Assembly (NCBI GenBank): GCA_024697065.1
Contig: JAILGE010000031.1
Coordinates: forward strand, 1-64,000
Length of the DNA stretch: 64,000 nucleotides
From: Lachnospiraceae bacterium
Lineage (GTDB): Bacteria > Bacillota > Clostridia > Lachnospirales > Lachnospiraceae
Direction: 5' to 3'
Both the position numbers and the translations under genes were made by a program. Below, piece by piece: positions 33,008 to 42,018 of this stretch. Position 1 is the stretch's first letter, and every line of letters starts with the position of its first letter. The notes under the pieces were generated by a model. The model worked only from the letters and a program-made list of their open reading frames with translations, searched no databases and was not told where the DNA came from.

Positions 33008-35362
33008 ATGATATTTCATATACTTTCAAAAGATCTGAGAAGAAGAAAAACAATGAATGCCATACTGCTGGTATTCGTTATCATAGCGGCAATGTTTACC
33101 GGAAGCGGACTGTCCAATATGGTATCTGTACTTGGAGGTCTGGACAGATTTTATGACATGTCCAATACCGGAAATATAATGTGTATTTTCGAGGGGAACT
33201 ATAATGAAAACGAAATTGAAAGGATACTGTCAAAATGCAGCTCCGTAACCGGATGGAACAAGGAACTTGGATATGTATATCCGGAGAGTGTTAAGATCGG
33301 GGATGAAGTATGCCAGACGGGGACACCGCTTTACATTAACATAGATGAAGCGGGAGAGCTTATATTCGATAAGGATAACAAAGAGATAACAGAAGTTGAT
33401 GAAGGTCATATTTATCTCAATAAAGCTTATATGGATGCAAATCATATAAGTACCGGAGAAGTCATTACGATAGATATTGCAGGCAAGACTTTTGATCTGA
33501 TAGTCGACGGAGAAATGAAGGATGCGGTATGGGGTGATCCCAATATGATAAGCAATACCCGTTTCCTCCTGAATGAACGAGATTTTAAGAAGATCAGGAA
33601 TAATAAGATATTTGAAAACGGTAACTGGAAAGGTCTGGTTTATTATATAGCCTGCTCTGACACAAATGAGGTTGACCGTGCCATGCAGGACCTTGACGGA
33701 TTCGGCTTTTCCGGGGACAGGGATATGCTCAGGATGATCTACCTGATGGATATGATGACTTCCTTCATCCTTCTGGCTTTAAGCGGAGCCTTGATACTGG
33801 TTTCCTTCGTGATACTCAGATTTTCGATCAATTTCACTCTCAGCGAAGAATTCAGAGAGATAGGTGTTCTTAAGGCTATCGGCTTGAAGAACAATCAGAT
33901 AAGAAGGCTTCACACCGTGAAGTATGCGGGGATAGCAGTGATCGGTGCCGCCATAGGTTTTTTTGCTGGGATACCGTTAGCAGACGTGCTCCTTAAATCT
34001 GCGGCAGAAAGAATGGTGTTGGAGAATTCATCCGGGATAATGCCAAATATTGCGGGAAGTATCATAATCATAGTTGGTATCGTAGGATACGCATGGCACT
34101 GCACGGGCAAGATCAAAAAGTTTACACCCATTGATGCCATCAAGTTCGGTACCGGCGGGGAGAGATTCTCCGGAAAGAGAGGTATCCGAATTCCGGGACG
34201 CAGGATCAATACGGCTGTATATATGGCTTTCAATGACATATTGAGCTCTCCGGTAAGATACCTGACGATATTGATCTCTTTCTGCCTCAGTACATTGATA
34301 GTGCTCGTACTGGACAATACGGCAGCCACTCTTCAAAGTGATTCTCTTATGGACAGTTGCTTGATTGACTGTGATGTGGTATGCGAGATCAGCAGTGAAG
34401 ATGCATTGGATTTTAAAAGAAGAGATCTTTCGAAATGGGTGGAAAAACTGGAAGAACAGTTTAACGAAGAACGTATTCCCTGTGATGTATATACCGCCGA
34501 TATGATGACTCTTGATTATGAGATAAAAGGTGATAAATACAGTTATCTTACAGTCTGGCCGGTAGATGTTCCTTACGGTGTGATGAAGTATACGGAAGGA
34601 ACCGAACCTTCCAATCCGGAAGAGATAGGCTTAAGTTCCGGAATAGCAGCTAAACTGGATATCGGGATAGGAGATACAATAAAGGTCAACTACGGAAAAG
34701 GCAAAAAGGATGTGATCATCACAGGGATATTTGAAACATTCAACAACCTTGGAGAGTGTATCCGACTGTCTGAAGATACACCCATCCCCATGGGATCACA
34801 GGGTGGTGTTGGATTGGCATTAATTAAATATACGGATCATCCCGGTGATAAGGATAAAGAGAACAGAGCGGAATTTATCAGAAAGAATTACGGATTCGTA
34901 AAAGTATATGAGGCATGGGAATTCTGTGCAGAAGTGACCGGCGCCGCAGGACCGATCAATGCCATGAAATATCTGCTTCTAGTGATAGCACTTATCATAG
35001 TCGCACTTGTAGCTGTCCTTATGGAGAGAACATTTATTGCTGCTGAGAAGAATCAGATAGCATTGCTTAAGGCGATAGGATTCAGCGACAACAAGATCGT
35101 TTTCTGGCATGTGTTCAGGTTTGCGGCAGTAACGCTTATAGCCGTATTGATAGCGACTGCGTTGTCGGTGCCGCTTACAAATCTGATAATGACTCCGGTA
35201 TTCGGATCCATGGGTGTAACTCATCTGGAATACAGATACAACATCTTTAATATATTTATATTTTTCCCGGGACTTGTGCTGGGGATGACTATAGCGGCAT
35301 CATACATGACTTCACTGTTTATGAAGACTATAAAGAGTTCTGATATGGCAAACATCGAATAA
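33008..35362 (+). CDS. FtsX-like ABC transporter permease, paralogue 2
   Basis: 784 residues with the same layout as the preceding gene: an N-terminal helix, extracytoplasmic domain, FtsX domain with EIGVLKAIGLKNNQIRR, and a second half ending in an FtsX domain with NQIALLKAIGFSDNKI. The extracytoplasmic domains differ most between the two copies. It has its own copy of the direct-repeat promoter motif, so the duplication seems to have included the control region. The ATPase gene begins 14 bp after its stop. The two permeases may form a heterodimer or each pair separately with that ATPase (inference). Confidence 0.9.
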   Translation: MIFHILSKDLRRRKTMNAILLVFVIIAAMFTGSGLSNMVSVLGGLDRFYDMSNTGNIMCIFEGNYNENEIERILSKCSSVTGWNKELGYVYPESVKIGDEVCQTGTPLYINIDEAGELIFDKDNKEITEVDEGHIYLNKAYMDANHISTGEVITIDIAGKTFDLIVDGEMKDAVWGDPNMISNTRFLLNERDFKKIRNNKIFENGNWKGLVYYIACSDTNEVDRAMQDLDGFGFSGDRDMLRMIYLMDMMTSFILLALSGALILVSFVILRFSINFTLSEEFREIGVLKAIGLKNNQIRRLHTVKYAGIAVIGAAIGFFAGIPLADVLLKSAAERMVLENSSGIMPNIAGSIIIIVGIVGYAWHCTGKIKKFTPIDAIKFGTGGERFSGKRGIRIPGRRINTAVYMAFNDILSSPVRYLTILISFCLSTLIVLVLDNTAATLQSDSLMDSCLIDCDVVCEISSEDALDFKRRDLSKWVEKLEEQFNEERIPCDVYTADMMTLDYEIKGDKYSYLTVWPVDVPYGVMKYTEGTEPSNPEEIGLSSGIAAKLDIGIGDTIKVNYGKGKKDVIITGIFETFNNLGECIRLSEDTPIPMGSQGGVGLALIKYTDHPGDKDKENRAEFIRKNYGFVKVYEAWEFCAEVTGAAGPINAMKYLLLVIALIIVALVAVLMERTFIAAEKNQIALLKAIGFSDNKIVFWHVFRFAAVTLIAVLIATALSVPLTNLIMTPVFGSMGVTHLEYRYNIFNIFIFFPGLVLGMTIAASYMTSLFMKTIKSSDMANIE

Positions 35363-35376
35363 GGAGAGGAACCGAA

Positions 35377-36171
35377 ATGGCTAACGAGATCCGTATGGAA
35401 AATGAAGAAAACGTAATAGAAGTCAGAGATCTTTGCAAGACGTATATTACAAATAAGAGACAGTTAAATGTCCTTCGTAATGTGAGCTTTGACATAAAGG
35501 CCGGTGATATGGTGGGAGTGATGGGACCTTCAGGTTCCGGTAAATCCACACTCCTGTATTCGGTGTCCGGAATGGACAGAGCGACTGCCGGAGAAGTTAG
35601 ATTTTGCGGCAGAGATATCACCAAGCTTTCTGACAGTAAGATGGCAGAGATCCGTCTTGATGAGATGGGATTCATCTTTCAGCAGATGTATATGCTGAAG
35701 AATCTTACGGTGTTTGATAATGTCATCCTCCCTGCGTGCCAGTCAAAGAAACTCCATGAGACCATGAAGGAGACAAAGGCCAGAGGTGAGGAACTCATGC
35801 GTAAATTCGGCATAATAGAGACTGCCGACAATGATATCAATGAAGTGTCCGGCGGACAGCTTCAGAGAGCATGTATTGCAAGAAGCATGATCAATAAGCC
35901 TCGCATCATATTTGCCGATGAACCTACCGGAGCTCTTAACCGTTCATCTTCCGATGAAGTAATGAAAGAGCTGGTAAAGATCAATAATGAGGGCGCAACT
36001 ATCATGCTGGTTACGCATGATGCCAAGGTGGCGGCTAAGTGTTCAAGAGTTATCTATATCGTGGACGGTAATATCAAAGGTGAATTCGAACTCGGTAAAT
36101 TCACGGAAGATGAAGAAATAAAGGACAGAGAGCGTCATTTGAATAACTGGCTTATGGAAATGGGCTGGTAG
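35377..36171 (+). CDS. ABC transporter ATP-binding protein
   Basis: 264 residues. Walker [11 protein letters not shown]-loop FIFQQMYMLKNLT, signature VSGGQLQR, Walker B IIFADEPTGALN and H-loop LVTHD. This is the MacB/BceA-like group. An acidic N-terminal extension (about 15 residues) precedes the domain and a ~35-residue charged tail follows it. AAGGAGAGG precedes the ATG. It completes the module permease-permease-ATPase. No terminator is obvious before the alpha-galactosidase gene 90 bp further on. Confidence 0.93.
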   Translation: MANEIRMENEENVIEVRDLCKTYITNKRQLNVLRNVSFDIKAGDMVGVMGPSGSGKSTLLYSVSGMDRATAGEVRFCGRDITKLSDSKMAEIRLDEMGFIFQQMYMLKNLTVFDNVILPACQSKKLHETMKETKARGEELMRKFGIIETADNDINEVSGGQLQRACIARSMINKPRIIFADEPTGALNRSSSDEVMKELVKINNEGATIMLVTHDAKVAAKCSRVIYIVDGNIKGEFELGKFTEDEEIKDRERHLNNWLMEMGW

Positions 36172-36260
36172 TCACAGCGTTAACCATTGAAAAATACGGC
36201 GAAAAATAAGAGAATAAACCGAGAAATACCTGAATTTAAGCTAACGAAAGGATTGCAATC

Positions 36261-38606
36261 ATGATTCGCCGGATAGGAAATGACGCATGGATACTGGATA
36301 CCAAAGATACTACTTATGCTTTTAAACTATTGCCTACAGGTCAGCCCGAACACCTGTATTACGGTAAAAAAGCAGATCTTGCAGCAGGTGACGGACTGGT
36401 GGCGGTAACGGGAAAATACGGCTGCGCACCGGGAGTTACCTGTATCTATGACAAAGATCATCCTGAATATTCTCTTGATGATGTTAAGCTTGAAATGTCT
36501 TCATATGGCAAGGGTGATCTCAGAGAACCCTTTATCGAACTTTCTCATTTTGACGGCAATGTAACATGTGATTTTGTATATGAAAAGGATGTGATCGATG
36601 AGAATAAGTCTCTCATCGATCTTCCTGCATCCTATTCGGATGATGATAAGTATGAGCATCTTGTGATCACGCTTGTCGAGAAAGATTATGATCTCAAGCT
36701 TGAACTTCATTATTATGTTTATCCCGAATGCAATATCATATGCAGACAGAGCAGACTTATCAATGAGAGCAGTGAGTGCGTGACCGTAAAAAGGCTCATG
36801 AGCACACAGCTTGATTTTGATGAGACCGGATTTGTATTTACATCATTTCACGGTGCATGGGGAAGAGAGATGCAGCGTAATGATGTGAGTGTTACCTGCG
36901 GTAAATTTGTAAACAGTGCAAGGAGCGGGGCTTCGTCCAACAGAGCGAATCCTTTTGTGATGCTCCATCCTGCCTATACGTCTGAAAATCGGGGAGAGGT
37001 ATTCGGACTGAATCTTATTTACAGTGGTAATCACTACGAAGCGGCCGAGGTGAGTCCATCGGGTAAGCTTCGATTTGTGAGCGGTATCAACCCTGCAGGT
37101 TTTGAATGGAAACTTTTAGCCGGAGAATCCTTTGATGCGCCGGAGGCTGTGATGACATATTCCGAATGCGGTTTTAACGGTATGAGCCGGAATATGCATT
37201 CTTTTGTAAGGGATCATATCATCAGGCGTGAATGGAAGAGAAGAGAGAGGCCGGTACTTCTCAACAGCTGGGAAGCGGCATATTTTGATATCAATGAAGA
37301 GAAGCTTCTTAAACTTGCATCTGCAGCGAAAAATGTTGGCATTGAGCTTTTTGTTGTGGATGACGGATGGTTTGGAAGGAGAAATGATGATACTACCAGT
37401 CTTGGAGACTGGGATGCAAATAAGGAAAAACTCCCGGGAGGATTAAAGGGCCTTGCGGATAAAGTAAGGGCGCTCGGACTGCAGTTCGGTATCTGGGTGG
37501 AGCCCGAGATGATATCGGTCAGGTCGGATCTGTACACCAGGCACCCTGACTGGGTTATAGATGTTCCCGGGAAGGCACATTCAGAGGGCAGGAATCAGAG
37601 GATACTTGATCTTGCCGACAGTGATGTATGTGATCATCTGGTTGAGAAACTGAGCGAAGTCTTTGCTTCTGCGGATATCTCGTATGTGAAATGGGATATG
37701 AACCGTACTTTCAGTGATGTTTTCTCTCGTACACTGAGTGCTGATCGTCAGGGAGAAGTATTCCACAGATATATCCGTGGATTCTATTCCTGTTTAAAAC
37801 GGCTTATGGACAGATTCCCGGATATTCTTTTTGAGGGCTGTTCCTCGGGCGGAAACAGATTTGATCTGGGGGCTCTTTCATATTTCCCGCAGATCTGGGC
37901 AAGTGATAATACGGATGCGCTCTGTCGCATAGCCATTCAGACAGGATACAGCTACGGGTATCCGCCGGAATGTGCAACTTCCCACGTGTCCGCGAGCCCT
38001 AATCATCAGACCCACAGAGAGACGCCGCTTTCTACCAGGTTTAATGTGGCTGCTTTCGGTAATCTGGGTTATGAATTTAACCTCTGTGAACTTTCGGAAG
38101 ATGAGCTTGCGGAGATCAGGGCTCAGATAGGATTGTATAAGCAGTGGAGAAGCGTATTTATGACAGGCAGCTTTTACCGCGGAAGAAACGGCGGATCTGC
38201 AAATGACGGAGGTGCTTTGGGATTTACCCAGACGGCAGGCGGAGGTATGGCCGGCAGCAGTATGGGAAATATAACGGAATGGACAGTCGTGTCAGCCGAC
38301 AGGAAGAAGGCGGTGGGGTTGTTTTTCCAAAATTATAATGTGCCGAATATACCTTTCCATACATTTCATGCGAGGGGATTGGAAGAGAAGGCACTTTACA
38401 GATTCTATAATATGGCTCTTACAAAAGATGGGGCAGATACGCGATATGAAGAATCCGTGGGAAGAACGGAAAATGTTACCGCATCAGGTGATGTGCTGAT
38501 GTCGGCCGGTGTTCATCTGACACTTCCTTTTGGAGGGGCGGAAAATGAAGGAGCCATCAATCTTTTTGAAGACTTCGGCTCCGGAATGTATTTTATGGAG
38601 GCCTGA
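36261..38606 (+). CDS. Alpha-galactosidase (GH36)
   Basis: 781 residues: an N-terminal beta-sandwich (to about 330), a TIM barrel (about 340-680) and a C-terminal beta domain. LFVVDDGWFGRRNDD and GLQFGIWVEPEM are family signatures. The nucleophile is Asp479 in YVKWDMNR and the acid-base Asp549 in WASDNTDA. There is no signal peptide, so it cleaves raffinose-type alpha-galactosides in the cytosol. It is somewhat longer than the ~730 of AgaA because of an insert near 655-675 (Gly-rich GGSANDGGALG). The stop abuts the stop of galactokinase, with no base between, on the other strand; both act in galactoside use. Confidence 0.93.
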   Translation: MIRRIGNDAWILDTKDTTYAFKLLPTGQPEHLYYGKKADLAAGDGLVAVTGKYGCAPGVTCIYDKDHPEYSLDDVKLEMSSYGKGDLREPFIELSHFDGNVTCDFVYEKDVIDENKSLIDLPASYSDDDKYEHLVITLVEKDYDLKLELHYYVYPECNIICRQSRLINESSECVTVKRLMSTQLDFDETGFVFTSFHGAWGREMQRNDVSVTCGKFVNSARSGASSNRANPFVMLHPAYTSENRGEVFGLNLIYSGNHYEAAEVSPSGKLRFVSGINPAGFEWKLLAGESFDAPEAVMTYSECGFNGMSRNMHSFVRDHIIRREWKRRERPVLLNSWEAAYFDINEEKLLKLASAAKNVGIELFVVDDGWFGRRNDDTTSLGDWDANKEKLPGGLKGLADKVRALGLQFGIWVEPEMISVRSDLYTRHPDWVIDVPGKAHSEGRNQRILDLADSDVCDHLVEKLSEVFASADISYVKWDMNRTFSDVFSRTLSADRQGEVFHRYIRGFYSCLKRLMDRFPDILFEGCSSGGNRFDLGALSYFPQIWASDNTDALCRIAIQTGYSYGYPPECATSHVSASPNHQTHRETPLSTRFNVAAFGNLGYEFNLCELSEDELAEIRAQIGLYKQWRSVFMTGSFYRGRNGGSANDGGALGFTQTAGGGMAGSSMGNITEWTVVSADRKKAVGLFFQNYNVPNIPFHTFHARGLEEKALYRFYNMALTKDGADTRYEESVGRTENVTASGDVLMSAGVHLTLPFGGAENEGAINLFEDFGSGMYFMEA

Positions 38607-39902
38607 TCAGAAAACCTGAGTTCCGCCGATAGTTCTGATATAAAGCACGCTGCAGGCACCGTCCCCGAATACTTTATCCATTGCGGTCCTGTATCGGGAG
38701 ACCAGTTCTTTGGGGACAAAAGCCTGTATAGTTCCTGCAAAACCTCCTCCATGGACCCGACAGGCACCGGAGCGATCTCTGCCGGAACCCAGTACGTGTT
38801 CGCTTATCGCCAGGGCGACGGATAAGGACTGGGATGCGGGAGAGGATGGAGAATAAATATTTTGAAGGAAACGAAAGGATGAGTCGCCGGAACGCTGTAC
38901 CGCATCCAGGAAAGAGGGTATATCCCTCTTTTTTAATGCGTCTGCTTCCTCGATGACCCGCCTGTTCTCTTCGACAAAGTGAATTGCACGGAGAACCGCA
39001 CGGTCACCGCAGGCCTTCCTTAATGCGGGTATATTATTATAGATCTTATCTTCTTCAACCTCTGCAAGGAAATCTTTCCCGAAGTATCCGGCTACAGATC
39101 TCATTTCGGTGGGGATGGCCGCGTATTCATCGGTCAGATCGGCATGACTGGATCTGACATCGGTGATGCAGATGCAATAGCCGTGATCCGCCAGATCGAG
39201 AGAAATCTTTTCGATCTTAGGTTCATCATTATCGGCAAAGTCTATGTGGCAGAGAGACCCGACGGAGCAGGCCATTTGATCCATGAGGCCGCAGGGCTTT
39301 CCGAAGTAGATATTTTCCGCCTTTTGTCCGATGACGGCTATGTCAACAGGGCTTATGGAACCTTCATTATACAGCTGTGAAATGATGGTACAGATCAGTG
39401 TTTCAAAGGCGGCTGAGGAGGATAACCCCGAACCTCCTGTCACATCTGATGACATATATGCATTAAACCCTCCGATCTTAAAGCCGGCTTCTTTAATGAA
39501 ATTCAGAACTCCGCAGGTCAGGGCTTTTGTGGTACCTTTATCCTTTTCATTCAAGGCTGTGAGAGCGTCCGAAGGGATGTTTACGGCACCGTACCCCTCT
39601 GAAATGATACATACACTCCCGTCTGATGCAGGCGACACGGCGGCTATGGTATCAGGGTTAATCGCCGCGCACAGGACTTCTCCGTGCTGGTGATCGGTAT
39701 GATTTCCTCCGATCTCAGTTCTTCCCGGAGCCGAGAAGATGCCGAAACAGTCTCCGCCAAAGTTTTTTTCAAATTCACAAAGCAGCTTTTTATAGCGGGG
39801 CTTCTGGTATTCAGACAGCTCCGGCTCTTTATAGATCTGTCGAAAAATATCCCCGGATCGGTCATGGTTTATCATTTCAGTCAGCTCGGCAACGGTAGTC
39901 AT
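38607..39902 (-). CDS. galK: Galactokinase
   Basis: 431-residue GHMP kinase that phosphorylates galactose at C1 (Leloir pathway). The galactokinase signature GRTEIGGNHTDHQHG is near residue 60, the ATP-binding GGSGLSSSAAFE near 150, and the third GHMP motif HGGGFAGTIQAF near the C-terminus. It is longer than the usual ~390; the extra length is at the N-terminus (about 40 residues). AGGAGC precedes the ATG at 39902. No galT or galE lies nearby. It probably uses the galactose released by the convergent alpha-galactosidase. Confidence 0.93.
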   Translation of the reverse strand: MTTVAELTEMINHDRSGDIFRQIYKEPELSEYQKPRYKKLLCEFEKNFGGDCFGIFSAPGRTEIGGNHTDHQHGEVLCAAINPDTIAAVSPASDGSVCIISEGYGAVNIPSDALTALNEKDKGTTKALTCGVLNFIKEAGFKIGGFNAYMSSDVTGGSGLSSSAAFETLICTIISQLYNEGSISPVDIAVIGQKAENIYFGKPCGLMDQMACSVGSLCHIDFADNDEPKIEKISLDLADHGYCICITDVRSSHADLTDEYAAIPTEMRSVAGYFGKDFLAEVEEDKIYNNIPALRKACGDRAVLRAIHFVEENRRVIEEADALKKRDIPSFLDAVQRSGDSSFRFLQNIYSPSSPASQSLSVALAISEHVLGSGRDRSGACRVHGGGFAGTIQAFVPKELVSRYRTAMDKVFGDGACSVLYIRTIGGTQVF

Positions 39903-39947
39903 TTAATGCTCCTTTTTCTTATAATGTGATATGCAATTTCTTAAGTA

Positions 39948-39963
39948 TAGTATAAATATACTA
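39948..39963. promoter_or_regulatory. Palindrome between galK and the GGDEF-EAL gene
   Basis: TAGTATA-AA-TATACTA, a perfect 7-bp inverted repeat in the 129-bp divergent gap. It may be an operator for galK, for the other gene, or both. Confidence 0.4.
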
Positions 39964-40031
39964 AAAAAACAGGGCAGATAACGTTTATTTGATATGTTTC
40001 TTTACTGTGCTTCTTTTGATAGAATAAAAGC

Positions 40032-41702
40032 ATGGAAGATCTCGATAAATTGCTCTTTGATTTCATGACAGCCGAAATGGCGTCGAAGGAATTCTGTGAA
40101 AGAGCAGACAAAGTTAATATAGAGATGATCGCGTCCCCTTTAAGGATCGCTTATGTGGATTTTATCGAGTATGAGTATGAAAAAGAGGGGAAGGATACGC
40201 CGGTAGAGCAGCATATAATATTCTATGACAGCGGCTATCCTAAAAGTGATAATTGCATTATCCATCGCGACATCAAGGTAACGGGCGGAAGCTTCAGTTT
40301 TCGTGCGTTTTCTCAGGCCGGAGTGGTCTGGGATGAGAGAGAAGAGCGCTTCGTAAGGAGTGTTGTGAACATTCTGTCCATGTGCAAAGAGCGCATAAGG
40401 ATGTTTGAGAAGCTTGAATATCTTACATATCACGATCTGATGACAGGTCTTCACAATCTGCCCTACGGTATCAGGCTGATCAATTCCCTGATGGGCAGAG
40501 GATGTATAAACGAGTACGCGTCTATATTCTTAAATATCCGCAACATGTCAGAGATCAACAACATGCTGGGGCATGACGGCGGGACCAGGATGATGGCTCT
40601 CTATGCCAGGGAATTCGAGAGGATACTTGGTAAGGATGAGGGATTCTGGAGAGTCGGCGGAGATAATTTCGGAGCGATAATCCTTAAGTCTCATGTGGAT
40701 GATGTGATATCCGTTGTAAAGGGCAGGGATATCATGTACGGTGAGCGCGGAAGAGACAAGATCAGAGTTTCTGCGGTTGCCGGTGTTTATATGCTTGACG
40801 GTGAGCAGAAGAGCTACAGCGAGATACTTGACGGCGCATTGTCATCAATGTCGCTTGCCCGTTACGTTAAGCATGTTCCCTATCTGTTTTATGATGCCGA
40901 GACCATAAAGCTTTCGGAGCAGAGTAAGAGTATGGAGACTCACTTCGATGAGGCACTCAAAAACGGTGAATTTGTTGCACTCTATCAGCCGAAGGTTGCT
41001 CTGGAAACAGGTGATCTGGAAGGCGCAGAGGCTTTGTGCAGATGGAAGAGAGGCGGTGAGCTGATCCCTGCTTCTTCATTTATCCCCGTGCTGGAGAAGA
41101 GCAAGCGGATATGTTCACTGGATTTCGAGATGTTAAGAGTAGTCTGCGCAGATATGAAGAGATGGACCGATGAAGGCGTGACGACGGTTCCCGTATCGGT
41201 TAATTTTTCCAGAAAGCATCTGACGAATCCCAATCTTGCGGAGGATATCATCGCAACGGTCGATACCTATGGCGTCGCCCATGATCAGATAATCATAGAA
41301 TTTACCGAGACGGCTTCCGAATCGGATCAGATGAGGCTGGCACAGATCGTTAAACAGCTTGAAGAGAGCGGCATACGTACTTCGGTAGATGATTTCGGAT
41401 CGGGATATTCATCCATGTGTATGATCAGGGATATTCCCTTTAATGAGCTGAAGCTTGACCGCAGTCTTATAGAGGCTGAGTCTGAGGATGATGACAGAAG
41501 TGCTGCGATGATGAAGCACGTGATAGCCATGGCCGATGAGCTGGGGATGAGCTGTATTGCCGAAGGAGCGGAAACTGAGGATCAGATCAGGCTTCTTGAA
41601 AAATTCGAGTGTATGAGAGTGCAGGGATTCTATTTTGATAAACCGCTTGAGAAGGATGTGTTTATGCAAAGGCTGCTGAATCCGCACTATGAACGCAGAT
41701 AA
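40032..41702 (+). CDS. GGDEF-EAL protein, probably a c-di-GMP phosphodiesterase
   Basis: 556 residues. An N-terminal region of about 130 residues without recognised motif leads to a GGDEF domain (about 135-285) with GGDNF in place of GGDEF, and an EAL domain (about 300-550). The cyclase site is thus altered: the metal-binding Glu is replaced by Asn. The EAL domain looks active: EALCRWKR, VNFSRKHL, EFTETA, DDFGSGYSS, KLDRSLI and AEGAETEDQ are kept. It should hydrolyse c-di-GMP, with GGDEF as a possible regulatory part. A TAGAAT at 40019-40024 ends only 7 bp before the ATG, so the message might be nearly leaderless; no good ribosome-binding site is seen. Confidence 0.9.
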   Translation: MEDLDKLLFDFMTAEMASKEFCERADKVNIEMIASPLRIAYVDFIEYEYEKEGKDTPVEQHIIFYDSGYPKSDNCIIHRDIKVTGGSFSFRAFSQAGVVWDEREERFVRSVVNILSMCKERIRMFEKLEYLTYHDLMTGLHNLPYGIRLINSLMGRGCINEYASIFLNIRNMSEINNMLGHDGGTRMMALYAREFERILGKDEGFWRVGGDNFGAIILKSHVDDVISVVKGRDIMYGERGRDKIRVSAVAGVYMLDGEQKSYSEILDGALSSMSLARYVKHVPYLFYDAETIKLSEQSKSMETHFDEALKNGEFVALYQPKVALETGDLEGAEALCRWKRGGELIPASSFIPVLEKSKRICSLDFEMLRVVCADMKRWTDEGVTTVPVSVNFSRKHLTNPNLAEDIIATVDTYGVAHDQIIIEFTETASESDQMRLAQIVKQLEESGIRTSVDDFGSGYSSMCMIRDIPFNELKLDRSLIEAESEDDDRSAAMMKHVIAMADELGMSCIAEGAETEDQIRLLEKFECMRVQGFYFDKPLEKDVFMQRLLNPHYERR

Positions 41703-41728
41703 GAAAAACTGACATACCGGAAAAAAGG

Positions 41729-41757
41729 ACGAATAGTATTTTTTCGGGACGAACGGT
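41729..41757 (-). promoter_or_regulatory. Candidate tandem LytTR boxes
   Basis: On the minus strand ACCGTTCGT (41749-41757) fits the 9-bp LytTR consensus fully and ACTATTCGT (41729-41737) at seven of nine positions. They are direct repeats 20 bp apart, close to the 21-bp period of AgrA-type sites. A TATAGT follows at 41786-41791 on the plus strand with no usual -35. A third match, TTCGTTCGT, lies at 41915-41923. Confidence 0.45.
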
Positions 41758-41785
41758 ACTTTAACCTCTTTGCTATATCCATTAG

Positions 41786-41980
41786 TATAGTTAGTGGGGA
41801 GATATCTCAGCCGCGAGGCTGAAATATTTTAGCAACACTTATGTTGGGGGTAGGTATCAGGATAAGTGGTTTAGGTGAGGTAGTGGCACTGTGAGTATCC
41901 GGGGGATGATGGGTACGAACGAAATGTCCAAAATTATCAGGAATGTCGGTGAAGAAGGTCACAGTCATTCCTGATAATTA
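41786..41980. other. Unexplained structured intergenic region beside the LytTR regulator
   Basis: The 316-bp gap has no conserved gene. It holds TCAGCC-GCGA-GGCTGA (41807-41822) followed by AATATTTT, probably the terminator of the GGDEF-EAL gene; CAACA-CTTA-TGTTG (41833-41846); and a small ORF 41841-41894 (MLGVGIRISGLGEVVAL) without a ribosome-binding site. A second one at 41906-41974 has GGGGG directly before its ATG. Function unknown: a small RNA, a peptide gene or only a leader are possible. Confidence 0.35.
41932..41979 (-). terminator. Long inverted repeat, probable terminator of the LytTR gene
   Basis: AATTATCAGGAATG / CATTCCTGATAATT is a perfect 14-bp inverted repeat with a 20-nt loop that itself contains GTGA/TCAC. 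Read leftward the stem runs into TTTT, so it may end the LytTR transcript 40 bp after its stop codon. Confidence 0.55.
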
Positions 41981-42018
41981 GGAAAGTGCCCCAACTTAAG
42001 AGAGTCTGTCAGGGTTTA

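Noticed and set aside
41846-41900. GGTAGGTA resembling part of a c-di-GMP-I riboswitch, near a c-di-GMP gene
   Set aside because: The other conserved blocks and the receptor helix are missing.
41807-41968. Leftward 53-codon ORF (MTVTFFTDIPDNFGH...) in the LytTR intergenic region
   Set aside because: Its ATG lies within the 14-bp stem, there is no properly spaced ribosome-binding site, and the composition (Pro/Thr/His-rich) looks like non-coding translation.
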